Source: Bryobacterales bacterium
GTDB lineage: Bacteria > Acidobacteriota > Terriglobia > Bryobacterales > Bryobacteraceae
Direction of reading: 5' to 3'
NCBI GenBank assembly: GCA_020847975.1
Contig: JADLBD010000086.1
Span: forward strand, 1 to 45,454
DNA length: 45,454 nt
Below, one piece after another: positions 8,497 to 17,142 of the stretch. The stretch's first letter is position 1. Each line of letters starts with the position of its first letter. The notes below the pieces were generated by a model, which was not told where the DNA came from, did not search any database, and saw nothing but the letters and a program-made list of their open reading frames with translations. Both the position numbers and the translations under genes were made by a program.

Positions 8497-11013
8497 CTAG
8501 TGTTCCTTCATCCCGTACCACTTGCCGATGGCTTCGATCTTGTCGCGAATCAGGCTTTGGGACTCCGCGCGCATCGACGTCGATGCCATCGACCCGCTCG
8601 AGGAGAAGCCGCCCAGGCTGAAGACATAATCCTTGAAGTTCACCGCGTCAGAGACGAACAACTCCGTCCCTTCCCCGTTCAATACTCCGTACACCGCGGC
8701 ATAACTCGAAGCGATGAGATAGTTGTCGCTGCGATAGGCTCCCTGCTCTTCCGGCCGTTCGGTAAACAGCGGCCTCCCCTGAAACTCGTGCTTCACCACG
8801 GGCCGGTGGCCCAAAAGGTAGTAAAGCGTCGGCGTGATGTCGGTGGAAAACGCCACCACCTTCGGCACGGATGACAACCCGCGCAGCGACGTCGGCAGGT
8901 GCATCAACAAAGGGATACGCACGATTTCCGGATAGATAGTGTAGGCGTGTCCCCACCGCCCTTCCTCTCCGAGCGAATCGCCATGATCGGCCGTGAAGAT
9001 CACGATGCTGTCGTCGTAGATCCCCTTATCCTTCAGATATTGGATGAACTTGCCGAAGCAGCCGTCAATGCGCCGCAGTCTTGACGCGTAGGGCGGATAA
9101 AAGCCCTTGTAATCCCGGTCGTCAATCGCCTTGCCGCCCTCGCGGTTGATGCGCGAGATGTGGATGTTCTGCGGCTGGGTGTAGGAAAACAACCCGCCGC
9201 GCGGGGCGCCTTCGGCCGTGATCTTCCCTTCCAACTCCTCGAGCGAGGAACACAGGTCGTAGTCCATCGTCGCCTTGTTGTCGTCGAGCGGCTGGAGTTT
9301 TGGCCAGGGCGTAACTACCGTTTCGAGGATGGTGTCGCGGCTCACGAACGCCTTGTACTGGTCCGCCTCGAGCAGCTTCTGGAGCGTGTTCATCGGCCGG
9401 AACGGCGTCACGTACTGCTTGTGCAGCAGCATCCCCCCAGCCCAGATCGAGGGCTCGGAGAGCCCCGTTCCGCCGTAATGGGTGAAGGCGTTCCGGAAGA
9501 CCACGCTCTCCTTGCCGAACTCGCCCAACGCCGGAGTGAAATCGACATTGCTGTTGTAGGCCGACACGTAATCCTGCCGCAGGCTGTCCACCACCACCAT
9601 GAAGATGTTCGGCCGGTTGGCGGCCGGCTCCAGTTTCTCGACAATCTTCATCTCGACGGGTTTGGTCTCCACCGACCGCGGAATGTTCGTGTGCTTCGAG
9701 AGGTAGCCGTAGAACTCGGGGTCCACCGATTGCGCGGGCGAGACGGCGTCCCGGATCAGCTTGAACGAAACGTCATATCCCGTGTACTTCTCGAGGAAGG
9801 CGGCGCTCATGAGCGGGCTGCGGGTCTGCTTCCAGAACACGCGCTGTGTCGCCTGGAGCGTGCGGTATCCGGCAAGCACGCCCAGCGCCGTGAGCAGCAG
9901 CACGATGGAGCGTTTCCTCATGGACGGCAGCAGGAAGGCCGTCTTGTAGCAGGCGCGGAACACGGCAATCCAGATGATGAGGATGGTCAGCTTCTGCATC
10001 AGATAGTTCCAATCCATCTTCGAGGTCTGGAACAGCAGCGCCCCGGCGGTGAGCATGATGGCCGCCAACATCAGCGCCAGCCGGCGCCGGCTCATCGGAG
10101 TTTTCTCCCCGCTGATCCAAAACGAGAGCGCCAGCCCGCTCTCCACCACGCCGCCGTTGCGCAGATACAGGCGCAGGCAGATTCCCGATAGAAAACAGGT
10201 GGCCACGAAGGCGAACACCGCCGCGTACAGATCGGCCTTCCAGTCACTGAAGGAGATTGCGGGAAAGATGATCATGTGGAACACCACCCACAGCAGAGCG
10301 GCTCCCAGCAGGTGGTAGAGAGCGAATTCGATGCGCGCCGGGCGGCGGAACCAGCTTGCCAGCACGGCGAGCAGGTTCAGCACGACGAAGAAAAGCATCA
10401 GCACCAGGAGGTGGGATATGAGGTCCCACCCGGCGGCGAATACGCCCGCGCCGACGTTCCAGTCGATGGGATGAGCCCGCAGGTAGACCCATGCACTGGA
10501 AAATCCGGCCAGGAACAACGAACTTTGCCAGGCTGCGCGAAACACCGCCGCGTCCTCGGGGCAGGCTTCGCGCGCCCAGTCCACCACCGGGATGAGTTCG
10601 CACCAGTCGATCACCGCCAGCAGCAGCACTGGAACCAGCGCCGCCATGCCAAACAAATAGCTGCGGATGTCATTTTCAAGATGCGCCATCACCGGCACGA
10701 ACAGCAGCACGATGCTCTGTAGCGCCAGCAGCAGCACCCAGATTCGCCGCAACCTCCGCCCCAGGGGGCGGATCGAGAAGCCTTGCGGGCGGTCGAAGCC
10801 GAGCGCGGCGATCCCCACCAGGACGCCTGCCAGGTGAAGCCACGAATGGATGCGGGAGAACTGGTTCAATGCGGGAATCAGTCCGCCCTTGTGCACCTGC
10901 TGGTAGGTGAACGGCACATAGGCGAGCAGCGCCCAAAGCGACGAGAAAAGGAAGAATCCCGTAAAAAGGGCCCGCCCGGCGAGAAAAGCCAGCCAGCGTT
11001 TCATCCCGGGCAT
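8497..11013 (-). CDS. Polytopic alkaline-phosphatase/sulfatase-superfamily transferase (LtaS/EptA-like layout)
   Basis: About 838 aa. The first about 390 residues hold roughly nine to ten hydrophobic segments. From about residue 467 a periplasm-facing sulfatase-fold domain follows: PNIFMVVVDSLRQDY (first metal Asp), THYGGTGLSEPSIWAGG (candidate nucleophile Thr/Ser) and VIFTADHGDSLGEEGRWGH (Asp-His metal pair). The layout is that of membrane phosphotransferases such as LtaS, EptA, OpgB and PbgA, which move phosphoglycerol or phosphoethanolamine onto envelope glycans or lipids; a true sulfatase would normally show a CxPxR motif, not seen here. Start: the ATG at 11013 forms TGATG with the stop of the TPR gene, implying coupling; ATG 11004 (MKRWLAFLAG) is a reasonable alternative. 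It is third in a minus-strand unit with the TPR and YaiO genes. Confidence 0.82.
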   Translation of the reverse strand: MPGMKRWLAFLAGRALFTGFFLFSSLWALLAYVPFTYQQVHKGGLIPALNQFSRIHSWLHLAGVLVGIAALGFDRPQGFSIRPLGRRLRRIWVLLLALQSIVLLFVPVMAHLENDIRSYLFGMAALVPVLLLAVIDWCELIPVVDWAREACPEDAAVFRAAWQSSLFLAGFSSAWVYLRAHPIDWNVGAGVFAAGWDLISHLLVLMLFFVVLNLLAVLASWFRRPARIEFALYHLLGAALLWVVFHMIIFPAISFSDWKADLYAAVFAFVATCFLSGICLRLYLRNGGVVESGLALSFWISGEKTPMSRRRLALMLAAIMLTAGALLFQTSKMDWNYLMQKLTILIIWIAVFRACYKTAFLLPSMRKRSIVLLLTALGVLAGYRTLQATQRVFWKQTRSPLMSAAFLEKYTGYDVSFKLIRDAVSPAQSVDPEFYGYLSKHTNIPRSVETKPVEMKIVEKLEPAANRPNIFMVVVDSLRQDYVSAYNSNVDFTPALGEFGKESVVFRNAFTHYGGTGLSEPSIWAGGMLLHKQYVTPFRPMNTLQKLLEADQYKAFVSRDTILETVVTPWPKLQPLDDNKATMDYDLCSSLEELEGKITAEGAPRGGLFSYTQPQNIHISRINREGGKAIDDRDYKGFYPPYASRLRRIDGCFGKFIQYLKDKGIYDDSIVIFTADHGDSLGEEGRWGHAYTIYPEIVRIPLLMHLPTSLRGLSSVPKVVAFSTDITPTLYYLLGHRPVVKHEFQGRPLFTERPEEQGAYRSDNYLIASSYAAVYGVLNGEGTELFVSDAVNFKDYVFSLGGFSSSGSMASTSMRAESQSLIRDKIEAIGKWYGMKEH

Positions 11014-11807
11014 CACTCCCATGCCGGCTGCCGGGCCGTGCGCGCGAGCATCACGCGGAAATCCTTGTCTCGCGGCCGCGCGCGCTTGCCCCGCAGCAGA
11101 TACTGCCGCGCCGCTTTGTAGTCGCCGGTCCGCATGCAGGCCATTCCCGCGGCCAGTAGGGCGTCGGCGTTGTCGGCGCGCGTTTCGAGCAATTTGAGAA
11201 CGCGCTCTTTCGCCGCCGGCGCCTCGCCCAGGCGGATCTCACAGCGGGCTTTTCCGATAATTACATCCGGATATTCCGGGGAACGCTTCAGCGCTTTTCC
11301 GTATAGCTCGTCGGCCTCCTTGTAATTGCCCTTTCGCTCCAGGGCATGCGCCATGAACATCAGGTTGTCACTGTTCTCCTCGAGGGCGAGGCAGCGCTGA
11401 AACGCCTTGTAGGCTTGATCCTCCTGCTCCATGCGCCGGTAGGCGAGCCCGATCTGCGGGCACCCGTCCGAGGGGATCGGGGCGTAGACCAGATACTGCT
11501 CCCACATCGCGGCCTCATCCTTCCACCGTTCCATTTTGTTGTAGATGCGCGCCAATTGATCGATATAGATGCTGTTTTCGGGATAGGCTTTGTACAACTC
11601 GAGCGTCGGCTTCAGCGCATCCTCGTAGCGCTGCTCCTGCATCAATTGCCGCCCCCGCGCCAGCAGGCGCTGCGCCTTGGCGCTGCTCAGATGATTTTCC
11701 GCGTCCTTGTCAGCGCCTTCATCCACATACGGGTTCAGCCACAGCGACCAGTAAAACAAGTACAGGATCAAGCAGGGGAGCAGGAAGCGTACGGAGGGGA
11801 TATCCAT
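11013..11807 (-). CDS. Membrane-anchored TPR protein
   Basis: This 264-aa protein has a single N-terminal hydrophobic segment (SVRFLLPCLILYLFYWSLWL) and then tetratricopeptide-like helix pairs through to the C-terminus, with typical positions such as GRQLMQEQRYEDAL, GLAYRRMEQEDQAYKAF, AHALERKGNYKEADELY and GMACMRTGDYKAARQYL. It is likely held in the inner membrane with the repeats in the periplasm, acting as a scaffold. The gene lies 9 nt downstream of the YaiO barrel gene and its TGA overlaps the start of the sulfatase-fold transferase, so the three are almost certainly one transcript. In Pel, alginate and PNAG systems periplasmic TPR proteins join the synthase to the outer-membrane pore; a similar role here is inferred from context only. 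Confidence 0.82.
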   Translation of the reverse strand: MDIPSVRFLLPCLILYLFYWSLWLNPYVDEGADKDAENHLSSAKAQRLLARGRQLMQEQRYEDALKPTLELYKAYPENSIYIDQLARIYNKMERWKDEAAMWEQYLVYAPIPSDGCPQIGLAYRRMEQEDQAYKAFQRCLALEENSDNLMFMAHALERKGNYKEADELYGKALKRSPEYPDVIIGKARCEIRLGEAPAAKERVLKLLETRADNADALLAAGMACMRTGDYKAARQYLLRGKRARPRDKDFRVMLARTARQPAWE

Positions 11808-11816
11808 GGGAGACTC

Positions 11817-13046
11817 TCAGAACCGGTAGTCCAGTGACCCGTCCAGGATGTATTGGCGTACCCCTTTCCGCCCGTAGCGGTCCTGTACGCTGATCCCGCC
11901 CGTGAAGTTATACAGCCACCGCCCGCTCAGCTTCCCGCTGAACTCCGCAATGAACGTATTCGACTGCAACACGCCAATCTCGTTCGTGCTCCGCACTTCG
12001 AACGGCGACGCCCCTCTTCCGTACCGAAACCCGATGTATTTTTCGTGATCGTCAAAGTACCGCCGCACCGAATATTGCAGCGACGGGCTCCATCCCAACT
12101 CGTCACGGCTCAGGAATGTGCGGCAGGAAATCAGATAATTTCCGAAATATCGCCCCAGCGAACCCGTATACAGCGTGAACGGCGCGTTGAAACGGAACCT
12201 CCGGAACCCGAAAGATCCCTCCATGGACAGCGGCAGGTTCTGGAACACTTCACCCGCGAACCGGTAGGCGGGATACAGTTGGCGGTCCGGCGAAAAGCCG
12301 CCATTCAGAAACAGGTACGTCCCCGGCCGTAGCCTTGGATAAGCCTCCATCTCCACCAACTGGCTGTTGAAGCCGAACCGGCTTGCCTGCGTGAACCGCA
12401 CCCCTACCCTGCCAATCGAGAACATCCTCTTGAAGATGACGCTGCTCTCCCGCCATCCGGATCCGTCGTCGCTAAACCAGGAGTAGAAGTGGTCGACGCC
12501 AGCGTCCCACTTGCGCTTGCCTTCCATCAGTTGTTCCCGCAAATGCAGCGCTTCCCTGTTGCCGGGTTCCAGTTCCAACAGGTTGTTGGCCAGTTCGAGC
12601 GCGTCCTTGTCCTGCTTCAAATCGCGCAGGGCTTTCACGCGGGCCAGCAGAAAATTTACATTTCCAGGGTCCCGGCTTTGCCCTTCGCGCGCCAGCGTCT
12701 CGGCGCGATCGGGATGATCGGACCACATCTCGACGCGAATCAGGGCTTCGCGGGCATCGGTGTAATCCGGACTGGTTTCGAGGACGGCATCGAGGGCGCG
12801 GCGGGCCTCTTCATAGCGGCCGTCCCAGGAAAGGATGATGCCGTACATGAGGCGCGAATCGATATCGCGGGGGTGCTCGCGAAGCTGCTGCTCGAGCAGC
12901 GCAATCGCCTGCGGCCGCTTGCCGCTGGTGGCCAGGTTTCGGGCCTGGACCAGGATGCTGCCGGAGTCGGCGCCCCAAGCAACGGCGCAGGCCCCCAGGA
13001 GGAGGAACGCCCGCCACAGCCGGTCGAGGGTTCGCCTTAGATTCAT
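11817..13046 (-). CDS. yaiO: YaiO-family outer-membrane beta-barrel with N-terminal TPR
   Basis: This 409-aa protein has a signal peptide (RAFLLLGACAVAWGADS), TPR-like repeats over about residues 30-165 (GKRPQAIALLEQQLREHPRD, GRYEEARRALDAVLETSPDY, QDKDALELANNLLELEPGN) and then a beta-barrel of about 225 residues rich in alternating aromatic strands, ending LDYRF, the C-terminal aromatic signature of outer-membrane proteins. This TPR-plus-barrel plan is that of YaiO. In E. coli yaiO lies beside the glycosyltransferase yaiP and deacetylase yaiS, and the barrel is thought to be an exopolysaccharide exit channel. It is the first gene of the minus-strand unit, divergent from the regulator/HEAT/GT2 unit with 123 nt between starts. 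Confidence 0.88.
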   Translation of the reverse strand: MNLRRTLDRLWRAFLLLGACAVAWGADSGSILVQARNLATSGKRPQAIALLEQQLREHPRDIDSRLMYGIILSWDGRYEEARRALDAVLETSPDYTDAREALIRVEMWSDHPDRAETLAREGQSRDPGNVNFLLARVKALRDLKQDKDALELANNLLELEPGNREALHLREQLMEGKRKWDAGVDHFYSWFSDDGSGWRESSVIFKRMFSIGRVGVRFTQASRFGFNSQLVEMEAYPRLRPGTYLFLNGGFSPDRQLYPAYRFAGEVFQNLPLSMEGSFGFRRFRFNAPFTLYTGSLGRYFGNYLISCRTFLSRDELGWSPSLQYSVRRYFDDHEKYIGFRYGRGASPFEVRSTNEIGVLQSNTFIAEFSGKLSGRWLYNFTGGISVQDRYGRKGVRQYILDGSLDYRF

Positions 13047-13169
13047 GATCTATGTACCCCTTGCTATCGGAGGAATCCTGCGTTCCCTTTACAACCCCAC
13101 CCTTATCCCTTCCAGCTTCCCCCTCTTCCTACCCGCGGACTAAAGTGGAGCCCTGAGAATGTCGAAGAA

Positions 13170-14480
13170 GTGAGGGAAACAAGTTTTCTGACAAGCGGCC
13201 CCGGATGGTCACCGCCGGGCAGCACACAACCGAACATGCGCATCGTCATGAATGGCTCTGGGTTGAAATTCCTGCGAACGCTGGGGTTCCAACTTGGCCT
13301 TGCCGAGGCGCCCCCTTCCCCGCTTCCATCACTCCCCCCAGCCCCAAGACTGAAGGCCATGGCCGCTGGCGCTCCCCAAAACAATGGGTTCGCTTTCCAT
13401 GAACTACAGGCGTCCGTCTCCATCACTGAGGCAAGCCGCGCCATGCAGGAAGACATGGGGCTGCCGGCCGCCAGCCTGCTGACGGCGCCGCCGGCCGAAG
13501 ATCCGGCCCCGCCGGAATCCGACCCCACCGACGAAGCTTTGGCGAACCTCCTCCGCATGATGGAGCGGCCTACTCCGGAACCCCGTCTGGTCCACGAAAT
13601 TCGCCTCGATTTGCAAGGCTTGCTCGAAGCCTTGAGTTCCCAGGAGTCCTCACCCTCGGATTCCATCGCTTTTCCCCGGAATCATCAGCCCACCCAGTAT
13701 GCGGCCCTCAACGGCAGGAAGGTCACACTCGCCTTGGCGGGCGCCGAACTGCGCACCGCCCAGCAAGTCCTCGAACGCCAGAACTGCAATGTCAAACTTC
13801 TCGAGGGGGAACTCACTTCCACTCTTTCCCTGGAATCGCTCGATACCGAGATCCTCGTCGTCGCCGCGCCCCCGGAATGGGAGATCACCGAACCCATTGA
13901 CCCGGGCTTCCTGGCCCACACTCGGGCCGGCATCCTCGTCACCGGGTCTCGCCGTCTGCTCACACGGCTTGCCCAAATTCCCCAACCCGGGCCCCGCGAC
14001 TACCTCGCGGCGCCATGGCAGGAAGAGGAATTCGCCTGGCGCGCCGCCCTGCTTGCCTCCCGGCCGGCGCTTCCGAAGCGCCTGGCGGAGTCCGTTCCCA
14101 AGAGAGAAAAACCCGAAATCCTCATCGCCGACGACGACGTCACCACGCGCACTTTGCTGGGGTCGCTGCTTTCCAAACACGGCATGACCTGTCACATCGC
14201 CGAAAACGGCAGCGAGGCGCTCGATATCTTCAAAGCCCGGCGTCCCTGCGCGGCTATCCTCGACATCATCATGCCGTCCATGGACGGCTTCCAGGTGCTC
14301 GCGGCCGTCAAGCAGGATCCCGCTCTTCAGCGCACTCCCGTCATCCTGCTCACTTCGCGCAACTCCGAGGTGGACAAACTCCAGGCCTTCGCCCTAGGGG
14401 CCGACGACTACCTCACCAAGCCGTTCAGCCCCATGGAACTCGCCGTGCGGCTCAAACGGCTCCTCAAGCGGACGTCATGA
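13170..14480 (+). CDS. Tandem pseudoreceiver-receiver response regulator
   Basis: A regulator of up to 436 aa without a DNA-binding domain. Residues about 316-436 are an intact CheY-like receiver: ILIADDDVTTRTLL (acidic pair), phosphoacceptor Asp near 364 in AAILDIIMPSMDG, VILLTSRN and DDYLTKPFSPMEL with the conserved Lys. Residues about 180-300 look like a second, degenerate receiver: alternating strands and helices with EILVVAAPPEW where the Asp would be, and RDYLAAPWQEEEF where the Lys would be, so it should not be phosphorylated. The first about 170 residues are low-complexity, Pro-rich. GTG 13170 is the longest start; ATG 13236 (MRIVMNGSGLKF) is a plausible alternative; neither has a good ribosome-binding site. 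The stop overlaps the HEAT gene start by 4 nt, tying it to the glycosyltransferase. Confidence 0.85.
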   Translation: MRETSFLTSGPGWSPPGSTQPNMRIVMNGSGLKFLRTLGFQLGLAEAPPSPLPSLPPAPRLKAMAAGAPQNNGFAFHELQASVSITEASRAMQEDMGLPAASLLTAPPAEDPAPPESDPTDEALANLLRMMERPTPEPRLVHEIRLDLQGLLEALSSQESSPSDSIAFPRNHQPTQYAALNGRKVTLALAGAELRTAQQVLERQNCNVKLLEGELTSTLSLESLDTEILVVAAPPEWEITEPIDPGFLAHTRAGILVTGSRRLLTRLAQIPQPGPRDYLAAPWQEEEFAWRAALLASRPALPKRLAESVPKREKPEILIADDDVTTRTLLGSLLSKHGMTCHIAENGSEALDIFKARRPCAAILDIIMPSMDGFQVLAAVKQDPALQRTPVILLTSRNSEVDKLQAFALGADDYLTKPFSPMELAVRLKRLLKRTS

Positions 14481-15697
14481 AACGGCTTTCGCGCGCGCTG
14501 CGCCGCCTGCGCGACTCCTTCCGCTCGCCGGCCGCCGACCGCGCCTTCGTCCTGCTGAAGGTCTGCTTCGTCCTCTCCCTTCTCGTGTATATGGCCTGGC
14601 AGGTGCATCATCAGGTGTTCTCCCGCCGTGTCCGCGAAGTCCCCCTGTCGATGGCGCTTTCCTTCCTCTCCATGCAGGTCATGCTGATAACCCTCGAACT
14701 CCTGCTCTCGTGCCTCATCAAGCAAAAAGACGCCACGCGCCGCAATTTCTCCTCCCGCGCTCTCCCGCTGATCCGCAAGAATCTCGCCGAACACATTGCC
14801 GGGGAAGATCGCTTTCGTCCCCTGCTCGCCATGTGCATCGTGCACGGCTCCGATGTGCAGCGGTCCCTCGCCGATTTTCTTGGATCGGTCGACGGATCGG
14901 CCCGCGCGCGGCTCACAGCGCTCGCCTCCTCGTTGGGAGTGAGCTGGGTTTGGGAAAAAGTGGCCCTATATGGCACGGCCGAACAGCGCAAGGATGCGGC
15001 GTTCCACCTTGGCCTGCTCGCCACTTCCTCCTCGAGCGAAGTGCTCCGCCGGATGCTGGCCGATGCTTCTCCGCACGTCCGGACTGCCGCCAGCCGCTCG
15101 CTTCTGCGCATGGGGGCCTCCGCGGATGTGGACCAGGTGTATCGCTCCTGCCTCCAATCCCCGCTGCTCGTCCGAGCCTTGCTCATGACGGACCTCCAGC
15201 CGCATGCCGCTCGCCTGCTGGACGAGATTTTTCCCCCGGTGTTCGCCGCCGGCGAAGAGTCGCAGCTCGCCGCCGCTCTCGAACTTGCGGCCGGCTGGAT
15301 GTCCCGATTCCCTTACGCCAAGCTGGTTTCCCTGCTCGTCCATCCCTGCTCGTCCGTCCGGGCGGCCGCACTTCCCTTGCTTCAATTCGAAGGCTCCCCG
15401 GCTCAGGTGGAGACGTGGATCTTCGCCGGGCTTGCCGACACCGAGGAACCGGTTCGCCTCGCTGCCGCCCGGCTCGCGGGCAAACTTCGCCTCCGCTCCG
15501 CCATTCCCGCTCTCGAATCGTCCCTCGGCGATCCCCACGGGGAGTTGACGCGCGAGTCGCTCCGCGCGCTCGGCGCCATGGGCCCGGAGGGATGGCAAAT
15601 CCTCGAGCGCGCCGTTCTCTCCCCTCACCCGAAACTCGCCGCGCGCGCCGCCGAAGCCCTGAGCGCCGCGCACGTTTCCCCATTCGAGGCCGCATGA
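14477..15697 (+). CDS. Membrane-anchored HEAT-repeat protein
   Basis: This 406-aa protein has two N-terminal transmembrane segments (about residues 23-43, LLKVCFVLSLLVYMAWQV, and 57-81, LSFLSMQVMLITLELLLSCLI). A long, Ala/Leu/Arg-rich series of helix pairs of HEAT/Armadillo type follows, for example ASPHVRTAASRSLLRMGASA, EPVRLAAARLAGKLRLRSAI and PHGELTRESLRALGAMGPEG. With two membrane passes, the repeats probably face the cytosol, where they could bind the receiver protein or the synthase. The gene is locked between its neighbours: its ATG overlaps the regulator stop (ATGA) and its TGA overlaps the GT2 start (ATGA). A longer in-frame reading into the regulator gene is only a shadow. The exact role is not known. 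Confidence 0.84.
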   Translation: MKRLSRALRRLRDSFRSPAADRAFVLLKVCFVLSLLVYMAWQVHHQVFSRRVREVPLSMALSFLSMQVMLITLELLLSCLIKQKDATRRNFSSRALPLIRKNLAEHIAGEDRFRPLLAMCIVHGSDVQRSLADFLGSVDGSARARLTALASSLGVSWVWEKVALYGTAEQRKDAAFHLGLLATSSSSEVLRRMLADASPHVRTAASRSLLRMGASADVDQVYRSCLQSPLLVRALLMTDLQPHAARLLDEIFPPVFAAGEESQLAAALELAAGWMSRFPYAKLVSLLVHPCSSVRAAALPLLQFEGSPAQVETWIFAGLADTEEPVRLAAARLAGKLRLRSAIPALESSLGDPHGELTRESLRALGAMGPEGWQILERAVLSPHPKLAARAAEALSAAHVSPFEAA

Positions 15698-17136
15698 TCG
15701 ACTACGACACGATAGATATCCTCGTCCACCGCGTCTACTTCTTCTTCGAGAGCGGCATCATCCTTTACGTCTTCACCATCAACGCCATCTATTTCTTCCT
15801 CACCGTGGCCGGATTCTTCTGCCTTCGCCGCTACCACTCCACCTTTTCCCAGGAGGAAAAGGACCTCCTCATGAAGTCCCCCCTCATGCCCGCCATCTCG
15901 CTGATCGTGCCCTCCTACAACGAGGCTATGACTATCCGCGAAAGCGTCGGCGGCATGCTCCGGCTCGATTACCCGAACTACGAAGTGGTCGTCGTCAATG
16001 ACGGCAGCAAGGACGACACGCTGAAGATCCTGATCGAGGAGTTCAAGCTCTACTTCTCCGCCCGCGACGTCGAGGGGTCGCTTTTCACAAAGCCTGTCCG
16101 CGGCGTGTATGAGTCCCGCGAGCCGATCCGCCTGCTGGTGATCGACAAGTTCAACGGCGGAAAGGCGGACTCCATCAATGCCGGCATCAATGCCGCCTCT
16201 TCTCCCTATGTGATGGTGGTGGATTCCGACTCGCTCATCGAAAAAGACGCCCTCTTCCAGATGATCAAGCCCTGCCTCGAGGATCCCGAGCGGGTCATTG
16301 CCGTGGGCGGCACCGTGCGCGCCGTCAATGACTGCGATGTCCTTCATGGCCGCGTACGCCGCATCCGCTCCGCCGGATCCTGGCTTGCCAACTTCCAGGC
16401 CGTCGAGTACCTCCGCGCCTTCTTTGGCGGCCGCGTCGGGTTCAGTCTCCTCAACTCTCTCCTCATCATCTCGGGAGCCTTCGGCCTCTTCCGCCGCGAT
16501 GCGGTTCTCGAAATCGGCGGCTTCGAGGAATCCACCATCGGAGAGGATATGGAACTCGTCGTGCGCATGCACCACTACTACATCAGGAACAAGAAGCCGT
16601 ACCGCATCGTTTACGTCGCCCAGCCGGTCTGCTGGACCGAAGTCCCTGACTCGCTGAAAATCCTCAAGCGGCAGCGCAAACGCTGGCAGCGCGGAACCGT
16701 CGAGAGCCTGTGGCGCCACCGCGAGATGCTCCTCAACCCCAAGTACGGTACGGTCGGGTTGTTCGCTTTTTCCTACTTTTTCCTCTTCGAAATGCTCGGA
16801 CCCGCCGTCGAATTCCTCGGCTACTTTCTCACCATCCTCGGCCTGGTTTTCCGCATCATCGCCCCCTCGGTGGCCATCCTGTTCTTTTCCGTGTCCATCA
16901 TGTCCGGCATGCTCCTCTCCACCAGCGCTGTTCTGCTCGAGGAGTTCACGGTCTGCCGCTACCCGAGCTGGCGCGATAGCTGGAGACTGTTTGCCGCGGC
17001 CATCGCCGAAAACTTCGGCTTCCGGCAAATGCTCACCTTGTGGCGCGTGCAGGGACTTATTGACGGCATCAAGGGGAAACGGGGAGGCTGGGGAGCGATG
17101 GAGCGCAAGGGGTTCAAGGTGGTGGGCAAGTCCTGA
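15694..17136 (+). CDS. Processive family 2 glycosyltransferase (polysaccharide synthase)
   Basis: This 480-aa inner-membrane synthase resembles PgaC/HasA/NodC-type enzymes. Two hydrophobic segments (about 14-46) precede a GT-A catalytic domain: ISLIVPSYNEAMTIRESV, VVVVNDGSKDDTL, the KFNGGKADSINAGI segment, YVMVVDSDSLIE (DxD metal site near residue 178), FEESTIGEDMELV (ED catalytic base) and KRQRKRWQRG (QxxRW, processivity). Four further hydrophobic segments follow (FFLFEMLGPAVEFLGYFL, IIAPSVAILFFSVSIMSGML). These motifs indicate synthesis and likely co-translocation of a beta-linked polymer from a UDP- or GDP-sugar. The sugar cannot be read from sequence. Translation is coupled to the HEAT gene by a 4-nt overlap. 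Confidence 0.92.
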   Translation: MIDYDTIDILVHRVYFFFESGIILYVFTINAIYFFLTVAGFFCLRRYHSTFSQEEKDLLMKSPLMPAISLIVPSYNEAMTIRESVGGMLRLDYPNYEVVVVNDGSKDDTLKILIEEFKLYFSARDVEGSLFTKPVRGVYESREPIRLLVIDKFNGGKADSINAGINAASSPYVMVVDSDSLIEKDALFQMIKPCLEDPERVIAVGGTVRAVNDCDVLHGRVRRIRSAGSWLANFQAVEYLRAFFGGRVGFSLLNSLLIISGAFGLFRRDAVLEIGGFEESTIGEDMELVVRMHHYYIRNKKPYRIVYVAQPVCWTEVPDSLKILKRQRKRWQRGTVESLWRHREMLLNPKYGTVGLFAFSYFFLFEMLGPAVEFLGYFLTILGLVFRIIAPSVAILFFSVSIMSGMLLSTSAVLLEEFTVCRYPSWRDSWRLFAAAIAENFGFRQMLTLWRVQGLIDGIKGKRGGWGAMERKGFKVVGKS

Positions 17137-17142
17137 GACGCG

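Noticed and set aside
9160..10191. Long plus-strand reading frame inside the sulfatase-fold gene
   Set aside because: It is rich in Arg, His, Val and Gln from the reverse of a GC-biased gene and shows no domain; the minus-strand protein has clear metal motifs.
14015..14476. Upstream extension of the HEAT protein frame
   Set aside because: It lies within the regulator's receiver domain in another frame; the ATG at 14477 with a 4-nt overlap is the natural start.
15625..17028. 467-codon minus-strand frame over the GT2 gene
   Set aside because: The GT2 frame carries DxD, ED and QxxRW; the opposite frame is an acidic low-complexity shadow.
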